From positions 310,001 through 374,000 of the forward strand of contig CAWJNZ010000012.1 in the NCBI GenBank assembly GCA_963844405.1: a DNA stretch of 64,000 nucleotides, given 5' to 3'. Position numbers and translations under genes: made by a program. Below, piece after piece: positions 27,626 to 36,545 of the stretch (the stretch's first letter is position 1; every line of letters begins with the position of its first letter). The notes under the pieces are model-generated. The model saw only the letters and a program-made list of their open reading frames with translations, did not search any database and was not told the origin of the DNA. This stretch comes from DASSUW01 sp963844405 (lineage in GTDB: Bacteria > Actinomycetota > Thermoleophilia > Solirubrobacterales > Solirubrobacteraceae).

Positions 27626-29356
27626 ATGGCCGTGGTCGACGAGGAAGTCCTGGGGACCTTCCACGGGTCTGACGAGTTCCCGATCGAATGGCAGGAGGGC
27701 GAGAAGGAGCTCTTCTGGATCTACGACGACCTGCACATCCCCAATCCGGTGTCGCCGATGTTCTTCGACATCGGGGGGTGGTGGCTGACGTGCGACCACA
27801 TGTTCCGGCGCTTCGCCACGCCGTTCGCGTGCGACTGGGTCGCCAAGGAGATCAACGGCTACGTCTACACGGCGGCCGTCCCGTGCGACCCGGGGCTGCA
27901 TTCGGAGGCGACCGAGTACCAGTCCCGCTACGTCCCGCGCGTCCCGCGCGACCCCGAGTACGCCGGGAAGATCGGCGCCTACATGGGCTGGGTGCTCCCG
28001 GAGTACGCCGGCAACTTCCTCGACTGGTGGCGTGACCGGCTGCGCCCGGAGATCGAGCGCAACTTCGCCTACCTCGACGGCATCGACTTCGGCGCCGCCG
28101 ACATGCGCCAGATGGCGGTCTACCTGGAGGACGCGATCGACGTCCACGACCGGCACTGGAAGATCCACTGGATGCTCAACTTCGCCCAGTTCTCCTCGAC
28201 CATGAACCTCAACGCCGTGATCGGCGAGGTCCGCGGGAGCGAGGACCCGGGGCTGATGGGGCGCCTGCAGTCGAGCCTCGAGGACCGCAACTGGGACTCG
28301 ATCGAGGACCTCTGGAAGATGAAGGAGGAGATCAAGGGCGACGACGAGCTGCGGGCGGCCTTCGAGGGCGAGACGGCGGCCGACGTCGTCCGCGCGCTGG
28401 AGGGCTCGGACCGCGGCCGCGCGTTCCTGGCCGAGCGGGTCGGCGAGCACCAGCGGCTCTTCGGCAACAAGGCGATCTGGTCGCACGAGTTCGCCTACAA
28501 GACCTGGCGCGAGGACCCGGCGCCGATCCTCGAGGCGATCCGCGGCTACCTGGCCACGGACTACGACTACCCGTCGAACATCCAGTCGGTCCGCGACGAC
28601 CTCGAGGCGGCCAAGCGCGAGGTGATGGAGGGCGTCGACGGCGAGGGGCGCGAGCAGCTCCAGCAGGCGCTCGACCTGTCGCTGAACATGAACCCGCTGA
28701 CGCCGGACCACCACTTCTACATCGACCAGGGCACGAACGCGCGGCTGCGGATCGTGCTGATCGCGATCGGCGGCAAGCTCGCCGACGCCGGCGTGCTCGA
28801 CGACGCGGAGGACGTGATGTACCTCCGCTACAACGAGCTGCGCCTGCTGATGGCCGACCAGGGGGCGTTCGACGCGCGCGAGCTCGTCTCCGACCGCCGC
28901 GACGAGCGCGAGGAGGCCGCCGAGCGGCGCCCGCCGTCGTGGGTCGGGACGGCGACGCAGACCGCCCTCGACTTCCCCTACAACGCGCTGTGGGGCTTCC
29001 CGGACAAGTTCCACGCCGGCGAGCCGGCGACGACCGGCGAGGTCAAGGGGCTGGCCGCGTCGCCGGGCGTCGTCGAGGGCCCGGCGCGGTTCGTGTCCTC
29101 GCTCGACGAGTTCGACCAGGTGCAGAGCGGCGAGATCCTCGTATGCCGGATGACCAACCCCGCGTGGGTCGTCCTGTTCACCAAGATCATCGGGCTCGTC
29201 ACCGAGGCCGGCGGCGCCACGTCGCATCCCGCCGTGGTGGCGCGCGAGTTCGGCATCCCGGCCGTGGTCGGCACCACGAACGCGGGGGAGCGGATCAAGA
29301 CCGGCGACCGCATCCGGGTGAACGGCACCACGGGCGTCGTCGAGATCCTTGGCTGA
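27626..29356 (+). CDS. PEP-utilizing mobile-domain protein, PpsA-like subunit of split kinase
   Basis: The C-terminal domain (about 480-576) is the swivelling phosphohistidine domain of PEP synthase and PPDK: GEVKGLAASPGVVEGPARFV, LVCRMTNPAWVVLFTKIIGLVTE and GGATSHPAVVAREFGIPAVVGT, with the phosphorylated His at 534. The first 470 residues are a helical domain of the kind found in the large subunit of phenylphosphate synthase, and there is no ATP-grasp domain. The missing ATP-binding half is encoded separately at 36546-37418 in the same operon. The pair would phosphorylate an organic hydroxyl group through the His, using ATP. The substrate is unknown. Confidence 0.8.
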   Translation: MAVVDEEVLGTFHGSDEFPIEWQEGEKELFWIYDDLHIPNPVSPMFFDIGGWWLTCDHMFRRFATPFACDWVAKEINGYVYTAAVPCDPGLHSEATEYQSRYVPRVPRDPEYAGKIGAYMGWVLPEYAGNFLDWWRDRLRPEIERNFAYLDGIDFGAADMRQMAVYLEDAIDVHDRHWKIHWMLNFAQFSSTMNLNAVIGEVRGSEDPGLMGRLQSSLEDRNWDSIEDLWKMKEEIKGDDELRAAFEGETAADVVRALEGSDRGRAFLAERVGEHQRLFGNKAIWSHEFAYKTWREDPAPILEAIRGYLATDYDYPSNIQSVRDDLEAAKREVMEGVDGEGREQLQQALDLSLNMNPLTPDHHFYIDQGTNARLRIVLIAIGGKLADAGVLDDAEDVMYLRYNELRLLMADQGAFDARELVSDRRDEREEAAERRPPSWVGTATQTALDFPYNALWGFPDKFHAGEPATTGEVKGLAASPGVVEGPARFVSSLDEFDQVQSGEILVCRMTNPAWVVLFTKIIGLVTEAGGATSHPAVVAREFGIPAVVGTTNAGERIKTGDRIRVNGTTGVVEILG

Positions 29357-30137
29357 GCCTGCGTGGATGGCTCCTTCCTCGCTCGAGGAGGCGCTCGCGC
29401 TGCGCGCCGAGCACGGCGACGAGGCGACGGTGCTGGCCGGCGGGACGTTCCTGGGGATCCTGATGAACCAGGGCTTCCTGGCGCCGTCGGCCTTCCTCTC
29501 GCTGGGCGGGGTGGAGGAGCTGCGCGAGCTCTCGGTCGTCGATGGCGAGCTTCGGCTCGGCGCGATGGTCACGCACCGGCGCGTGGAGCGGGAGGTCGAG
29601 GGCTGGCCCGTGCTCGCGCGGGCGTTCGGCGTGGTGGCGAGCCCGCGGGTGCGCAACGTGGCGACGGTCGGCGGCGTGCTGGCCGACGCCGACTACGCGA
29701 GCGACCCGCCGGCCATGCTCGCCGCGCTCGGCGCCCGCGCCGTCCTGCGCTCCCCGAGCGGCGACCGCGAGGTGAGCGTGGGGGAGCTGATCCTCGGGTT
29801 CTACGAGACCTGCATCGAGCCGGACGAGCTGCTCGTCGAGGTGCGCGTGCCGGCCGAGCCCGCGAAGGCGACTTACCGCAAGTTCCGCTCGCGCTCGAGC
29901 GAGGACCGGCCGTGCGCGGCGGTGGCGGCGGTGCGCGGCGAGCGGCTGCGGGTCGTGGTCGGCGCCGTCGCCGAGACGCCGCAGGACTTTCCCGACCTCT
30001 GCGAGGGGACGCCGGAGGAGGTGGCCGCCGGCTACGCGGAGCGGATCGAGCCGCTGAGCGACTCGCGCGGCTCGGCCGCGTATCGCCGACGGGTGATCGC
30101 CGCGGAGGTCCGGCGCGCGGTGGAGGCGGTCTCCTAG
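29349..30137 (+). CDS. molybdenum hydroxylase, FAD-binding subunit (CoxM/XdhB type)
   Basis: The FAD domain shows ATVLAGGTFLGILMNQGF (the AGGT motif), LRLGAMVTHRRVE, ASPRVRNVATVGGVLADADYASD (the TxGGxxxxADP-like segment) and LILGFYETCIEPDELLVEV. At 262 residues it is a normal medium subunit. It passes electrons from the iron-sulphur protein to an acceptor. It starts with TTG and overlaps the preceding gene by 8 nt; its TAG shares a base with the GTG of the Mo subunit. Confidence 0.85.
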   Translation: MAEPAWMAPSSLEEALALRAEHGDEATVLAGGTFLGILMNQGFLAPSAFLSLGGVEELRELSVVDGELRLGAMVTHRRVEREVEGWPVLARAFGVVASPRVRNVATVGGVLADADYASDPPAMLAALGARAVLRSPSGDREVSVGELILGFYETCIEPDELLVEVRVPAEPAKATYRKFRSRSSEDRPCAAVAAVRGERLRVVVGAVAETPQDFPDLCEGTPEEVAAGYAERIEPLSDSRGSAAYRRRVIAAEVRRAVEAVS

Positions 30138-32173
30138 TGGACCCGCGGGTGACCGGCGCGCAGCGCTACTCGGTCGAGGTCGAGCGGCCCGGGATGCTGC
30201 ACGCCGCGTTCGTGCGCTCGCCGCACCCGCACGCCCGCGTGGTCTCGGTCGATTCGTCGGCCGTCGGCCACGAAATCGTCGTGCTGGGGCCTGAGGACAT
30301 CGATGGGCTTGGCCGCTACGGCTGCCAGGTCAAGGACCAGCGCGTGCTCGCCGACGTCGCGCGCCACGTCGGCGACGTGGTCGCCGCGATCGCGGCGCCG
30401 ACCCGCGCGGAGGCGCGCGAGGCCGCCAAGCGCGTCGAGGTGGCGTACCAGGAGCTGCCGGCGGTGTTCGACCCGCTCGAGGCGGTCGCGCCCGGCGCGC
30501 CGCTGCTGCACCGCGATCAGGCGGCCAGCGCGAAGGACGCGGTCTCGATCGACGTTCGCCCGATCCCCGGCTCCAACGTCTGCCACCGCTTCCGCATCCG
30601 CCACGGCGACATCGCGCAGGGGTTCGCCGACGCCGACGTCGTCGTCGAGGAGGTCTACCGCACCGCCGGCGCCGCCCACGTCCCGATGGAGCCGCACGCC
30701 GCGCTGGCGGAGTGGGAGGACGGCCGGCTGACGATCTGGAGCGGCACGCAGACGCCGTTCAACACGCGCGCCGACCTCGCAGGCCTGTTCGGCATCGACG
30801 AGCAGCGCATCCGGGTGATCGCGCCGCCGATGGGCGGCTCGTTCGGGGCCAAGACGTTCGTGCGGCTCGAGGCGCTGGTCGCCGCGCTCGCCCGCAAGGC
30901 GGGCCGGCCGGTCAAGGCGGTGCTCGACCGCGGCGAGGAGTTCGTCACCCTCAACCGCCACCCGGCGGTCGTTCGCGTGCGCATCGGCGCGAAAGGCGAC
31001 GGGACGCTGGTGGCCAAGGAGGTCGACTGCTGGTGCGACACCGGCGCCTACGCCGACTGCGGCCCGGGCGTGGCGACCAAGATGGGCTACGCCGGCGTCG
31101 GCCCCTACCGGATCCCGCACGTGCGCGTGGACTCGCTGTCGATCTACACGAACCTCCCGTCCAACGGCGCCTACCGCGGCTACGGGGCGATGCAGTCGGT
31201 GTGGGCGTCGGAGCGCACGATGGACGTCCTCGCGGGCGAGCTCGGCATGAGCCCGCTCGAGCTGCGGCGCCGCAACCTGCTGCGCGACGGCGACGCCTTC
31301 GCCACCGGCGAGGTGATGCACGACGTGCACTTCGAGGAGTGCCTGCAGGCGGCGGCCGACGCCGTCGGCTACGAGGCCGACCCGCGCGGCAAGGGCCTGT
31401 GCGTGCTCCTCAAGGGCATGCAGACGCCGAGCCGCGCGGCGATCAGGGTCGAGCGCAACCCCGTCGGCTACGTCGTCCGCAGCGCGTCGTGCGAGATGGG
31501 GCAGGACGTGCGCCAGTCGATCCGGCTGATGGCGGCGCAGATGCTGCGGTGCGAGCCGGGGCAGGTCGAGGTGCCGGACCCCGACACCGACACGTCGCCG
31601 TTCGACACCCGCACGACGTCCAGCCGCTCGACCTACATGATGGGCCGCGCGCTCGCGAAGGCCGTCGCGGACATGGGCGACGGCGACTCCGGCTTCGGCG
31701 AGGTCCGCAACGAGGGCGGGCTCGACCCCGACACCGGCCAGGGCGTCGCCTCGACCCACTGGCACCAGGGCGCCGCCGCCGCGCACGTCAGCGTCGACCC
31801 CGAGACCGGCAAGCTCACCGTCGAGCACCTGCACGCCGCGGTCTACGCCGGCCGCGTGGTCAACCGGCCGGGGGCCGAGCTGCAGAACGAGGGCTCGATG
31901 CTGATGGGCCTCGGCACCGCACTGTTCGAGGGGATCGAGTTCGCCGACGGCCAGGTCACGAACGCCAACCTGTCCGACTACAACGTGCCCGCCGCCGGCG
32001 ACCTGCCGCGGCTCACGCACGACCTGATCGAGCGCGACGGCGCCGAGGTCCACGGCCTGGGGGAGACCGCGCTGCCGCCCGTCCCGCCGGCCATCGGCAA
32101 CGCGCTCGCGTCGCTCGGCGCGCACGTGACCGAGCTGCCGATGACCCCGGAGCGGGTTCTGGAGGCACTGTGA
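30137..32173 (+). CDS. molybdenum hydroxylase, Mo-cofactor-binding large subunit
   Basis: This xanthine dehydrogenase/aldehyde oxidase-family catalytic subunit begins TGAQRYSVEVERPGMLHAAF and contains HVPMEPHAALAEW, PPMGGSFGAK, GAYRGYG and, near the end, VHGLGETALPP, where Glu 643 is the catalytic base. At 678 residues it is about 90 shorter than typical; the middle of the second Mo domain (around 450-520) is compressed. The active-site loop GAYRGYGAMQS does not look like the CoxL signature, so it is a hydroxylase of an organic ring or aldehyde rather than CO dehydrogenase. Confidence 0.85.
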   Translation: MDPRVTGAQRYSVEVERPGMLHAAFVRSPHPHARVVSVDSSAVGHEIVVLGPEDIDGLGRYGCQVKDQRVLADVARHVGDVVAAIAAPTRAEAREAAKRVEVAYQELPAVFDPLEAVAPGAPLLHRDQAASAKDAVSIDVRPIPGSNVCHRFRIRHGDIAQGFADADVVVEEVYRTAGAAHVPMEPHAALAEWEDGRLTIWSGTQTPFNTRADLAGLFGIDEQRIRVIAPPMGGSFGAKTFVRLEALVAALARKAGRPVKAVLDRGEEFVTLNRHPAVVRVRIGAKGDGTLVAKEVDCWCDTGAYADCGPGVATKMGYAGVGPYRIPHVRVDSLSIYTNLPSNGAYRGYGAMQSVWASERTMDVLAGELGMSPLELRRRNLLRDGDAFATGEVMHDVHFEECLQAAADAVGYEADPRGKGLCVLLKGMQTPSRAAIRVERNPVGYVVRSASCEMGQDVRQSIRLMAAQMLRCEPGQVEVPDPDTDTSPFDTRTTSSRSTYMMGRALAKAVADMGDGDSGFGEVRNEGGLDPDTGQGVASTHWHQGAAAAHVSVDPETGKLTVEHLHAAVYAGRVVNRPGAELQNEGSMLMGLGTALFEGIEFADGQVTNANLSDYNVPAAGDLPRLTHDLIERDGAEVHGLGETALPPVPPAIGNALASLGAHVTELPMTPERVLEAL

Positions 32174-32592
32174 CGATCGATCTGCTCCTCAACGGCCGGG
32201 CGACGACGCTCGAGGTCCGGACCGACGAGATGCTGCTCGAGGCGCTGCGCGGCCACGGCCTGACCTCTGTGCGCGAGACGTGCGCGATCGGCGTCTGCGG
32301 CGCCTGCACGGTGCTGCTCGACGGCGAGCCGGTGTCCGGCTGCCTGACGCTCGCGGCCACCGCCGCCGGGCGGGAGGTGACCACCGTCGAGGGGCTCGAC
32401 CCCTCGGACCCGGTGCTGCGCGCCTTCAACGACCACCACGCGTTCCAGTGCGGCTGGTGCACGCCGGGCTTCGTCCTCACCGCCAAGGCGATGCGCCCCG
32501 GCGACGACGTCAAGGAGGCGCTGGGCGGCAACCTGTGCCGCTGCGGCTGCTACGTGAAGATCGAGGAGGCGGTGCGGCAGTGCGTCTCGTGA
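32170..32592 (+). CDS. molybdenum hydroxylase, [2Fe-2S] small subunit
   Basis: The 140-residue protein has the plant-type ferredoxin cluster motif CAIGVCGACTVLLDGEPVSGC and the second cluster motif CGWCTPGF followed by GNLCRCGCY. This is the complete four-plus-four cysteine set of the family. It overlaps the Mo subunit by 4 nt (GTGA). Confidence 0.92.
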   Translation: MTIDLLLNGRATTLEVRTDEMLLEALRGHGLTSVRETCAIGVCGACTVLLDGEPVSGCLTLAATAAGREVTTVEGLDPSDPVLRAFNDHHAFQCGWCTPGFVLTAKAMRPGDDVKEALGGNLCRCGCYVKIEEAVRQCVS

Positions 32593-33410
32593 CCTACGAC
32601 GCCGGCGCCGGCCCGCGGGTCGGCGCGCTCGAGGGCGACGAGGTGCGCGACCTCGGCTTCGACGGCGACATGGTCGCCTTCATCGAGGCGGGCGCGCCCG
32701 ACGGCGGCGGCGAGCGGGTCGAGAACGCCCGGCTGCTGGCCCCGCTCCGGCCGCGCTCGCTCCGCGACTTCCTCGCCTTCGAGGGCCACATGAAGAACGC
32801 GCTCTCGCGGCTCGGCCGCCCGATCCCCGACGAGTGGTACGAGGTCCCCGCCTACTACAAGGGGATGCCGGACACGGTGATCGGGCCGGACGAGGAGGTC
32901 CCGTGGCCGGCGTGGACCGACAAGCTCGACCACGAGCTCGAGCTGGCGGCGGTCGTCGGCCGCCGGGTCCGCGACGTCGCCACCACGGACTGCATCTTCG
33001 GCTACACGATCTGGAACGACATCTCGGCGCGCGACGTGCAGACGCGCGAGCTGCCGGTCGGCATGGGTCCGGGCAAGGCCAAGGACTGGGACGGCTCGAA
33101 CGTGCTCGGCCCCTGCATCGTCACCGCCGACGAGCTCGACGCCGCCGGCCTCGCCATGCGCGTGCGCGTCAACGGCGAGCAGTGGGGCGAGGCGAGCTCC
33201 GCCGAGATGCACCACACCTTCGCCGACATGATCGCCTACGCGTCGCGCTCGCAGACGCTCTACCCGGGCGAGGTGCTCGGGTCGGGCACGGCGCCCGGCG
33301 GCTCCGGCCTCGAGCTCGACCGCTGGCTGCAGCCCGGCGACGTCGTCGAGCTCGAGATCGAGGGGATCGGCGTGCTGCGCAACCGCATCGGAACCAAGGG
33401 AGGCACCTGA
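32580..33410 (+). CDS. fumarylacetoacetate hydrolase (FAH) family protein
   Basis: The protein starts VRLVTYDAG, which fits the MRLVTY opening of the family, so GTG 32580 is chosen. A central KLDHELELAAVVGR motif holds metal-binding Glu residues, with FGYTIWNDISARDVQ, KAKDWDGSNVLGPCIV, SSAEMHHTFADMIAYAS and GEVLGSGTAPGGSG following. FAH-type enzymes hydrolyse or decarboxylate 1,3-dicarbonyl acids made by ring cleavage. Its place behind a Mo hydroxylase supports a ring-degradation pathway. Confidence 0.9.
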   Translation: MRLVTYDAGAGPRVGALEGDEVRDLGFDGDMVAFIEAGAPDGGGERVENARLLAPLRPRSLRDFLAFEGHMKNALSRLGRPIPDEWYEVPAYYKGMPDTVIGPDEEVPWPAWTDKLDHELELAAVVGRRVRDVATTDCIFGYTIWNDISARDVQTRELPVGMGPGKAKDWDGSNVLGPCIVTADELDAAGLAMRVRVNGEQWGEASSAEMHHTFADMIAYASRSQTLYPGEVLGSGTAPGGSGLELDRWLQPGDVVELEIEGIGVLRNRIGTKGGT

Positions 33411-33701
33411 ATGGCCTACGTCGTCTGTGCGAAGTGGACCGCGAAGGAGGGGATGGAGGACCGGCTCGAGGAGATCTGCAACGAGATGACCGAGCCGTCG
33501 CGCGCCGAGCCCGGCAACGTCTTCTACCAGGCGCAACGCTCGCCGGAGAACCCGCGCCTGTTCTTCCTCTACGAGCAGTACGAGGACGAGGCCGGCTACG
33601 AGGCGCACATGGCCTCCGAGCACTTCACCCGCCTCGTCAAGGACGAGGCGATCCCGGACATCCTCGAGTCGCGCGAGCGGGAGTTCTACGAGACGCTATG
33701 A
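33411..33701 (+). CDS. antibiotic-biosynthesis-monooxygenase-type (ABM) protein
   Basis: The 96-residue single ABM domain shows YVVCAKWTAKEGMEDRLEEI, RAEPGNVFYQAQRSPENPRLFFLYEQYED and an EAHMASEHFTRLV helix. Related proteins (YgiN type) are quinol monooxygenases or heme-degrading enzymes; the catalytic residues are not diagnostic. It begins directly after the FAH stop. Confidence 0.85.
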   Translation: MAYVVCAKWTAKEGMEDRLEEICNEMTEPSRAEPGNVFYQAQRSPENPRLFFLYEQYEDEAGYEAHMASEHFTRLVKDEAIPDILESREREFYETL

Positions 33702-34408
33702 AGCTGGAGAACGAGTTCACGGTCCCGGCCTCGGTCGAGCAGGCGTGGGAGGTGCTGCTCGACGTCGAGCGCGTCGCGCCGTGCCTGCCCGGCGCCGCCC
33801 TGACGGGGTCCGAAGGCGACGAGCACCAGGGCACGATGACGATCAAGATCGGCCCGATCACCACCCGCTACCAGGGCACCGTGCGGATCGAGGAGGCCGA
33901 CGAGTCGGCGCGCCGCGCGGTCATGCGGGCGCAGGCCCGCGACAGCCGCGGCCAGGGCACGGCCGCCGCCACCATCACCTCGACGATGGAGCCGGTCGAG
34001 GGCGGCACGCGCGTGCGCGTGGAGACCGACATGCGGGTCACCGGCCCCGCCGCCCAGTTCGGGCGCGGCGTGATGCAGGACGTCAGCGCGAAGCTGATGT
34101 CGCGCTTCGCCGACTGCCTGGCGGAGCAGATGTCGGGCGCGCCGGCCGAGCCGGCCCCCGCCCCGGCCGCGACGACCCCGCGGCGGCCCGCCGCGACGCC
34201 GCCCCCAGGGCCGGCCGGCGATTCCGCGGAGGCGGCCGTGACCGCGCCGCACGGCGACAAGTTGTTGGAGACCGCCGCCCGGCCTCGTCCGACCGAGGAG
34301 GTGCTCGACCTCGGCGCGGCGAGCCGCGAGGCGGTGCTCAAGCGCGTCCTCCCGGTCGCCGCCGGCGCGGCGGTCCTGCTCCTGCTGCTGTGGAGACGCA
34401 ACCGATGA
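33698..34408 (+). CDS. CoxG-like SRPBCC protein with C-terminal membrane anchor
   Basis: Residues 1-150 form a SRPBCC domain (LENEFTVPASVEQAWEVLLD, CLPGAALTG, GTMTIKIGPITTRYQGTV, MRVTGPAAQFGRGVMQDV), as in CoxG of CO dehydrogenase operons. A Pro/Ala linker (about 150-205) follows, then one C-terminal helix (VLPVAAGAAVLLLLLW) with basic residues. CoxG recruits the Mo enzyme to the membrane, so this protein probably anchors the hydroxylase near its electron acceptor. Confidence 0.87.
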   Translation: MKLENEFTVPASVEQAWEVLLDVERVAPCLPGAALTGSEGDEHQGTMTIKIGPITTRYQGTVRIEEADESARRAVMRAQARDSRGQGTAAATITSTMEPVEGGTRVRVETDMRVTGPAAQFGRGVMQDVSAKLMSRFADCLAEQMSGAPAEPAPAPAATTPRRPAATPPPGPAGDSAEAAVTAPHGDKLLETAARPRPTEEVLDLGAASREAVLKRVLPVAAGAAVLLLLLWRRNR

Positions 34409-35184
34409 GCGACGAGCTCGCGCGCTTCCGGCTCGACGACCGCGTCGCCATCGTCTCCGGCGGCTCCGGCGGCATCGGCACGCGGCTGTGCCAGGCGCTC
34501 GCCGGGGTGGGCGCGAGGGTCGTGGTCGTCGGCCGCGACCAGCGGCGCGCGGCCGCCGCGCTCGAACAGGCGGGCGGCAACGGGATCGCCGTCGCCGCCG
34601 ACGTCACGCGCAAGGAGGACGCCGACGCCGTCGCCGAGGCGGCCATGGCCGCGTTCGGCCGCGTCGACGCGATCGTCAACGCCGTCGGCGGCGGCGCCGG
34701 CGGCGCGCTCTACCCGGCCGAGGAGTACCCCGAGTCCGAGTGGGACCGGATGCTCGACCTCAACCTGCGCTCGGCGCTGCTGCCCACCCAGGCCGCGGTG
34801 CGCAGGATGATCGACGGCGGCCGCGGCGGCCGCGTCCTGCACCTGAGCTCGGTCCGCGGCCAGCTCGGCATCGACAACGGGTTCTCCGCCTACGTCGCGG
34901 CCAAGGGCGCGCTCGACGCGCTGACCCGCCAGCAGGCGACCGAGTGGGCCAAGCACGCGATCACCGTCAACGCGCTCTCGCCGACCTTCGTCAGGACGCC
35001 GCAGGTCGAGGACCTGCTGGCCGACGACGGCTTCCGCGAGGGCCTCTACAAGCGGATCCCGCTCGGCCGCATCGCCGAGGTCGACGACGTGGTGGGCGCC
35101 GTGCTGCTCCTGTGCAGCGACGCGTCGGCCTTCATCACCGGCCAGGTCCTGACGCTCGACGGAGGGCTCACCGCGTGCCAGTGA
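34405..35184 (+). CDS. short-chain dehydrogenase/reductase
   Basis: A classical SDR of 259 residues. The cofactor motif is VSGGSGGIGTRL (Gly-rich, about 18-29), NAVGGGAGG takes the place of NNAG, and the catalytic set is Ser in LHLSSVRG with Tyr and Lys in AYVAAKGA. The end LDGGLTACQ is typical of the FabG-like group. It would oxidise or reduce an alcohol intermediate. Four-nt overlaps on both sides keep it in the operon. Confidence 0.9.
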   Translation: MSDELARFRLDDRVAIVSGGSGGIGTRLCQALAGVGARVVVVGRDQRRAAAALEQAGGNGIAVAADVTRKEDADAVAEAAMAAFGRVDAIVNAVGGGAGGALYPAEEYPESEWDRMLDLNLRSALLPTQAAVRRMIDGGRGGRVLHLSSVRGQLGIDNGFSAYVAAKGALDALTRQQATEWAKHAITVNALSPTFVRTPQVEDLLADDGFREGLYKRIPLGRIAEVDDVVGAVLLLCSDASAFITGQVLTLDGGLTACQ

Positions 35185-35828
35185 CCGAGGCGCCGTTCAT
35201 CCGCGCGAACCTCCGCGAGCAGATCAAGGACCTGATCCTCCAGCGGATCGTCGCGCACGACTACCCGCCCGGCGCCCGGCTGGTGGAGACGCGGATCGCG
35301 CAGGAGCTCGGCGTCTCGCAGGCGCCGGTGCGCGAGGCGCTGCGCGACCTCGAGCAGCTCGGCTGCGTGGTCCACGAGCCGTTCCGCGGCTGCAGCGTCC
35401 GCGCCTTCAGCGCCGACGAGCTGCTCGAGGCGTTCCCCGTCCGCGCGGCGCTCGAGGCGCTCGCCGCGCGGCTGGCCGCCGAGCGGATGACCGAGGACGA
35501 GCTGCTCCTGCTCGCCGACCTGCTCGAGACCATGCGCGCCGCCGCGCGCCGCGGCGACGCCCACGACCAGTCGCAGGCCAACGCCTCCTTCCACGCCACG
35601 ATCGTGCGCGCCGCCAGGAACTCGCTGCTCGAGCGCCAGTGGACGTTCCTCGAGCCGTACTCGCGGACCTACCTGACGGTCTCGCAGCCCGGCCTCGACC
35701 TGCTCGCCCTCTCGGAGCGGCACGTCCCGATCCTGGACGCGCTGCGCGCCCGCGACGGCGAGGCGGCCGCCGCCGCCATGCACCAGCACCTGATGGACGC
35801 CGCCGAACTGCTGAAGGAGCCCGCGTGA
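35181..35828 (+). CDS. GntR-family (FCD) regulator of the catabolic operon
   Basis: The wHTH (LREQIKDLILQRIVAHDYPPG, QELGVSQAPVREALRDLEQLG) is followed by an FCD domain (FPVRAALEALAARLAAERM, QANASFHATIVRAARNSLLERQW, ERHVPILDALRARDGEAAAAAM). A regulator gene within the operon suggests autogenous repression, and the palindrome at 27565-27585 in the operon promoter is a plausible binding site. GTG 35175 is another possible start; 35181 gives the common GTGA overlap. Confidence 0.88.
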   Translation: MTEAPFIRANLREQIKDLILQRIVAHDYPPGARLVETRIAQELGVSQAPVREALRDLEQLGCVVHEPFRGCSVRAFSADELLEAFPVRAALEALAARLAAERMTEDELLLLADLLETMRAAARRGDAHDQSQANASFHATIVRAARNSLLERQWTFLEPYSRTYLTVSQPGLDLLALSERHVPILDALRARDGEAAAAAMHQHLMDAAELLKEPA

Positions 35829-36544
35829 CCCGCATCGTCGACCTCTCCATGCCCGTCCACATGGACATGCTCACGTTCCCGCGCGTGCCGCCGCCCGCCA
35901 TGTGCGTGTACGAGAGCCACACGGAGTTCGCCGAGCGGATCGGCGCCGCCGCGCACGGCGTCGACTCCCTCACCGCCAGCTACCTCGTCGTGCAGAACGA
36001 CCACGTCGGCACCCACCTCGACGCGCGCAAGCACATCGTCCCCGACGCCGGCGGGCCGGAGACGATCCCGCTCGAGTACTGCGTCTCCGACGGCGTCGTG
36101 CTCGACTTCACGCACCGCGCGCCCGGCGACATCATCAGCGCCGCCGACGTCGAGGAGGCGCTCGGCAAGATCTCCTACGAGGTCAAGGAGCGCGACATCG
36201 TCCTCATCCACACGGGCGCGGGCGCCTACAACACCGAGGAGCGCTACCGCACCGACCACCCGGGGATGAGCGCGGAGGCCACGCTGTGGCTGATCGAGCG
36301 CGGCGTGCGGCTGATGGGCTGCGACGCCATCACGTTCGACCCGCCGGTGTGGGCGATGTTCGAGAAGAAGAAGTTCTGGGAGGCGCACCGGGTGATGTGG
36401 GACGAGGAGTACTGGCACCTCGAGAACCTCATGAACCTCGAGCAGATCGGCCGCCCGCACGGCTTCAAGCTGATCGTGGCCCCGATCAAGTGGGTCGGCA
36501 CGACCGCCGCCCCGGTGCGCGCGATGGCGCTCGTTGAGGAGTGA
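35825..36544 (+). CDS. cyclase-family (PF04199) metal-dependent hydrolase
   Basis: The zinc or manganese motif NDHVGTHLDARKH (HxGTHxDxxxH) is intact, with RIVDLSMPVHMDMLTFP at the start and IVLIHTGAGAY and GVRLMGCDAITFDPP later. The family includes kynurenine formamidase and isatin hydrolase, which open cyclic or N-formyl amides. A second, divergent member is fused in the gene at 37415. The presence of two such hydrolases suggests a substrate with a lactam or imide ring, as an inference. Confidence 0.88.
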   Translation: MTRIVDLSMPVHMDMLTFPRVPPPAMCVYESHTEFAERIGAAAHGVDSLTASYLVVQNDHVGTHLDARKHIVPDAGGPETIPLEYCVSDGVVLDFTHRAPGDIISAADVEEALGKISYEVKERDIVLIHTGAGAYNTEERYRTDHPGMSAEATLWLIERGVRLMGCDAITFDPPVWAMFEKKKFWEAHRVMWDEEYWHLENLMNLEQIGRPHGFKLIVAPIKWVGTTAAPVRAMALVEE

Positions 36545-36545
36545 C

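Noticed and set aside
30134..32125. 663-codon minus-strand frame opposite the Mo subunit
   Set aside because: The plus strand encodes all Mo-cofactor motifs; the antisense frame has no recognisable domain.
30137..32173. CO dehydrogenase large subunit
   Set aside because: Although CoxG- and CoxM-like genes are present, the active-site loop does not fit the CoxL signature and the operon is otherwise catabolic.
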